DNA of 15,427 nt, taken from positions 1 through 15,427 of the forward strand of contig DPYI01000009.1 in assembly GCA_003545435.1 (NCBI GenBank), in the 5' to 3' direction. Within the stretch, counting starts at the first letter, position 1, and every line of letters begins with the position of its first letter. Source of the stretch: Patescibacteria group bacterium. GTDB taxonomy: Bacteria; Patescibacteriota; Microgenomatia; UBA10105; UBA927. This document shows positions 13,930 through 15,427 of this stretch, piece after piece. The notes under the pieces are model-generated. The model was not told where the DNA came from. It searched no databases and was given only the letters and a program-made list of their open reading frames with translations. A program made the translations under genes and the position numbers.

Positions 13930-14274
13930 ATGAACAACTTAATTAGTCTTGGTGTAGTAATTTTATCTAGTTTAGTTTTGGGTTTAATCAAATATAGTAG
14001 TTTGGCCGATCAATATAAGGGTAAAATTTGGCAATCAAAGTTTAATGAAATATGGAATGATTTCATAAACTTTCTTATTGCTGGGTTAATAGGATACTAC
14101 TTTGTTTTGGTTAAGTGGCCAATGCTTCAAAAAGGTGAAGTATTGAATACGGGCGATTTTGTTTTATTTATTATTTTTGCACTAGGAATGTTCGGTCACC
14201 TTTGTGTAATTTCAAAGAATATTACAGACGGTGTAGAAGAAATTCTAAGGGGGATTAAAAAGAAAATTGCTTAA
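13930..14274 (+). CDS. Small membrane protein, function unknown
   Basis: A 114-residue protein with three probable membrane helices, at about 4-20, 44-64 and 75-95, with a lysine-rich C-terminal tail (GIKKKIA). The segment between helices one and two is charged and probably amphipathic (QYKGKIWQSKFNEIWNDF). I do not recognise a family. It starts 3 bp after the SDR stop, and its own stop is one base from the next ATG, so the three genes are tightly coupled. Confidence 0.65.
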   Translation: MNNLISLGVVILSSLVLGLIKYSSLADQYKGKIWQSKFNEIWNDFINFLIAGLIGYYFVLVKWPMLQKGEVLNTGDFVLFIIFALGMFGHLCVISKNITDGVEEILRGIKKKIA

Positions 14275-14275
14275 C

Positions 14276-14680
14276 ATGACTGGCCAAACTAATCTTTTTG
14301 AAGTCCTAAAATCATTACAGGTATCTTGCGATGGTGTTGAGTATGGATTTGCTTCAGTTAAAGAATATCAAAGTAATTCCGATGATCGAATTCTAGGAAC
14401 CTTCAAAGAGAACGAAGGATTGACGATTATTGCTTCTAAAGAATACTTCGAAACAAACAACATACAATACGAAGGACCATATGCCAAGTTAACCATTGAA
14501 GTACACACATCTTTAGAACTTGTCGGTCTTACTGCTGTATTAGCTAGAAAACTAGCTGATAATCAAATATCTGCAAATGTTGTGGCGGGATACTATCATG
14601 ACCATATTTTTGTCCAGTATGCTGTTCGTCAAAAAGCAGTAGAAGCGATAGAAAACTTAAAAGAAGTTCAGATAAAGTAG
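14276..14680 (+). CDS. ACT-domain protein (COG3602-like)
   Basis: A 134-residue soluble protein. The C-terminal half (about 65-130) is an ACT-like domain: YAKLTIEVHTSLELVGLTAVLARKLADNQISANVVAGYYHDHIFV. The VAGYYHDH motif, ahead of a strand and a final helix (RQKAVEAIENLK), is characteristic of the COG3602 type. ACT domains usually bind amino acids or small ligands and regulate enzymes. No enzyme domain is attached here. A TTG at 14267 overlaps the upstream gene, so I chose the ATG at 14276, one base after the preceding stop. Its 3' end overlaps the convergent recombinase remnant. Confidence 0.8.
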   Translation: MTGQTNLFEVLKSLQVSCDGVEYGFASVKEYQSNSDDRILGTFKENEGLTIIASKEYFETNNIQYEGPYAKLTIEVHTSLELVGLTAVLARKLADNQISANVVAGYYHDHIFVQYAVRQKAVEAIENLKEVQIK

Positions 14681-14883
14681 TTATTAACTTTTTCTATTTC
14701 TTCCCTGATTTGCTGTACCAGCCGAAAATCTTCAAATGTCTTGAAGATATCCTTCGCAAGCTCAGGACTATAGCAAGCTAATTGAGTGGTTATATTAGTT
14801 GTACGATTCTCGAGCCAGTTGGCACATACTATACCGAGTTTAGCCTCAAGTATGGCTTTATTAGCATCATTTCCGCCAGTGTA
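14668..14883 (-). pseudogene. C-terminal remnant of a serine recombinase (copy 2)
   Basis: A 71-codon minus-strand frame without a start, bounded upstream by TAG (14886-14884). Its end, NWLENRTTNITTQLACYS followed by a DFRLV..IREEIEKV tail, is clearly homologous to the end of the remnant at 11529-11981 (WLENRTSHITTQ..., DFKLV..IREEIEKV). Just upstream on the same strand GGAGGTG precedes an ATG whose frame stops after three codons. That may be the decayed start of the same or another gene. It is not functional. It overlaps the last bases of the ACT-domain gene tail to tail, as copy 1 overlaps the SHOCT gene. Confidence 0.65.
14786..14818. repeat. Direct repeat within recombinase remnant, copy 2
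   Basis: Thirty of 33 bases match 11659-11691 in the same orientation. The two copies are about 3.1 kb apart and enclose the peptidase-to-ACT gene cassette. Confidence 0.75.
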
Positions 14884-14962
14884 CTATCGCAAATAGATCT
14901 ATTCCCGCATTTCACCTCCAAGATGATTGTATTTAGATAATCCTTATTTACACCAATAGACT

Positions 14963-14986
14963 AGCGTAAATAACGTTATTTACGCT
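14963..14986. promoter_or_regulatory. Perfect 24-bp palindrome, candidate operator
   Basis: AGCGTAAATAAC is followed at once by its exact reverse complement, with no central spacer. The last base is the first T of the -35 box (14986) of the AAA-ATPase promoter, so a dimeric DNA-binding protein here would block or aid polymerase. Confidence 0.75.
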
Positions 14987-15014
14987 TGACAAATAGCCGA
15001 ATTCATGTTATGCT
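14986..15014 (+). promoter_or_regulatory. Sigma-70 promoter of the AAA_14 ATPase gene
   Basis: TTGACA (14986-14991), an exact 17-bp spacer and TATGCT (15009-15014). The -10 ends 9 nt before the ATG at 15024, so the transcript has at most a few leader bases. Confidence 0.7.
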
Positions 15015-15023
15015 CCCTTCAGC

Positions 15024-15427
15024 ATGTATATTTCCCGTATTCTGACCACTCCCATCATAGAAAAGTTGACCTCTTCCAAAAAAGGAATTATTGTTTATGG
15101 AGCAAGACAAGTAGGAAAGACCACTCTTGTAAACGAAATTATTAAAAGATTACATCTTAATACTTTGGTTATCAATGGAGACCAAAGCCGTTTTATCGAT
15201 ATTATCACCAGTCGGGATTTAGCCAAAATACAATCACTGGTATCAGGGTACGAAATGTTGTTTGTTGATGAAGCACAAAGAATACCTGAGATTGGCATCA
15301 ACCTGAAAATTATTCTGGACAATATTCCTAATTTCAAGGTGTTGGTTACCGGTTCCTCTTCTTTGGATCTGGCCAGTAAAATAAGCGAACCCCTGACGGG
15401 CAGGGTTTGGAGCTATCATTTATACCC
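15024..15427 (+). CDS. AAA_14-family ATPase (DUF4143-type), 3' end cut off by window
   Basis: The first 134 codons of an ATPase of the AAA_14 type, normally about 380-420 residues with a C-terminal DUF4143 domain that lies beyond the window. Seen: Walker A GARQVGKTTL (26-35), Walker B MLFVDEAQRIPEIG (78-91), the sensor strand VLVTGSSSLDL (107-117) and LTGRVWSYHLYP (124-135), all diagnostic of this family. Its cellular role is not settled; many copies occur in some archaea and CPR bacteria. The start follows directly from the promoter, and the perfect palindrome upstream suggests tight or self control. Confidence 0.88.
   Translation, partial: MYISRILTTPIIEKLTSSKKGIIVYGARQVGKTTLVNEIIKRLHLNTLVINGDQSRFIDIITSRDLAKIQSLVSGYEMLFVDEAQRIPEIGINLKIILDNIPNFKVLVTGSSSLDLASKISEPLTGRVWSYHLY

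Noticed and set aside
1..15427. CRISPR array, toxin-antitoxin pair or phage module
   Set aside because: No regularly spaced repeats, and no recognisable cas, toxin or phage structural genes.

Overview
The window looks like a piece of a bacterial chromosome from the Candidate Phyla Radiation (Patescibacteria). This is an inference. It rests on the mix of small membrane proteins, SHOCT, DsrE and AAA_14 (DUF4143-type) genes, a freestanding archaeal-type ThrRS editing domain, and a short hairpin repeat inserted in frame in a gene that resembles interspersed repeats I remember from such genomes. UGA reads as a stop throughout, so the recoded Gracilibacteria/Absconditabacteria are unlikely.

Layout. 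1-930: the 3' part of rpoD (housekeeping sigma factor), its 5' end outside the window. 918-2862 (minus): three genes in a row, running from a DUF4431-like membrane-anchored protein through a four-helix membrane protein to a type IV (CmpB-like) putative ABC-transporter permease. A divergent promoter pair separates them from a plus-strand membrane-anchored FG-GAP-like protein (2953-3996). Then come tRNA-Asn(GTT) and about 420 bp of decayed DNA with possible recombinase remnants and att-like repeats.

4564-9431 is an ion-homeostasis block. It holds an NhaD-type Na+/H+ antiporter (minus) with a structured 5' leader, and divergently a CaCA-family Ca2+/cation antiporter followed by a P2-type Ca2+-ATPase-like pump. 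9432-9751 is gene-free and ends in a strong promoter for a small operon: Cys-rich PadR regulator, DsrE-like protein, freestanding threonyl-tRNA editing domain, and a secreted or anchored SHOCT protein (9752-11532).

11529-14883 is a metabolic cassette with a homologous serine-recombinase C-terminal remnant on the minus strand at each end. It contains a peptidase S51 (PepE-like) protein, an SRPBCC protein, a short-chain dehydrogenase, a small membrane protein and an ACT-domain protein. The window ends inside an AAA_14 ATPase gene (15024 on), whose promoter abuts a perfect 24-bp palindrome.

Regulation. At least seven genes have a sigma-70 -10 box only 6-14 nt before their ATG, so their mRNAs should be leaderless or nearly so. 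The nhaD leader is the exception: a long hairpin covers its only Shine-Dalgarno-like sequences and a 15-codon ORF runs into the hairpin, which suggests translational control. I saw no convincing intrinsic terminator and no CRISPR array.
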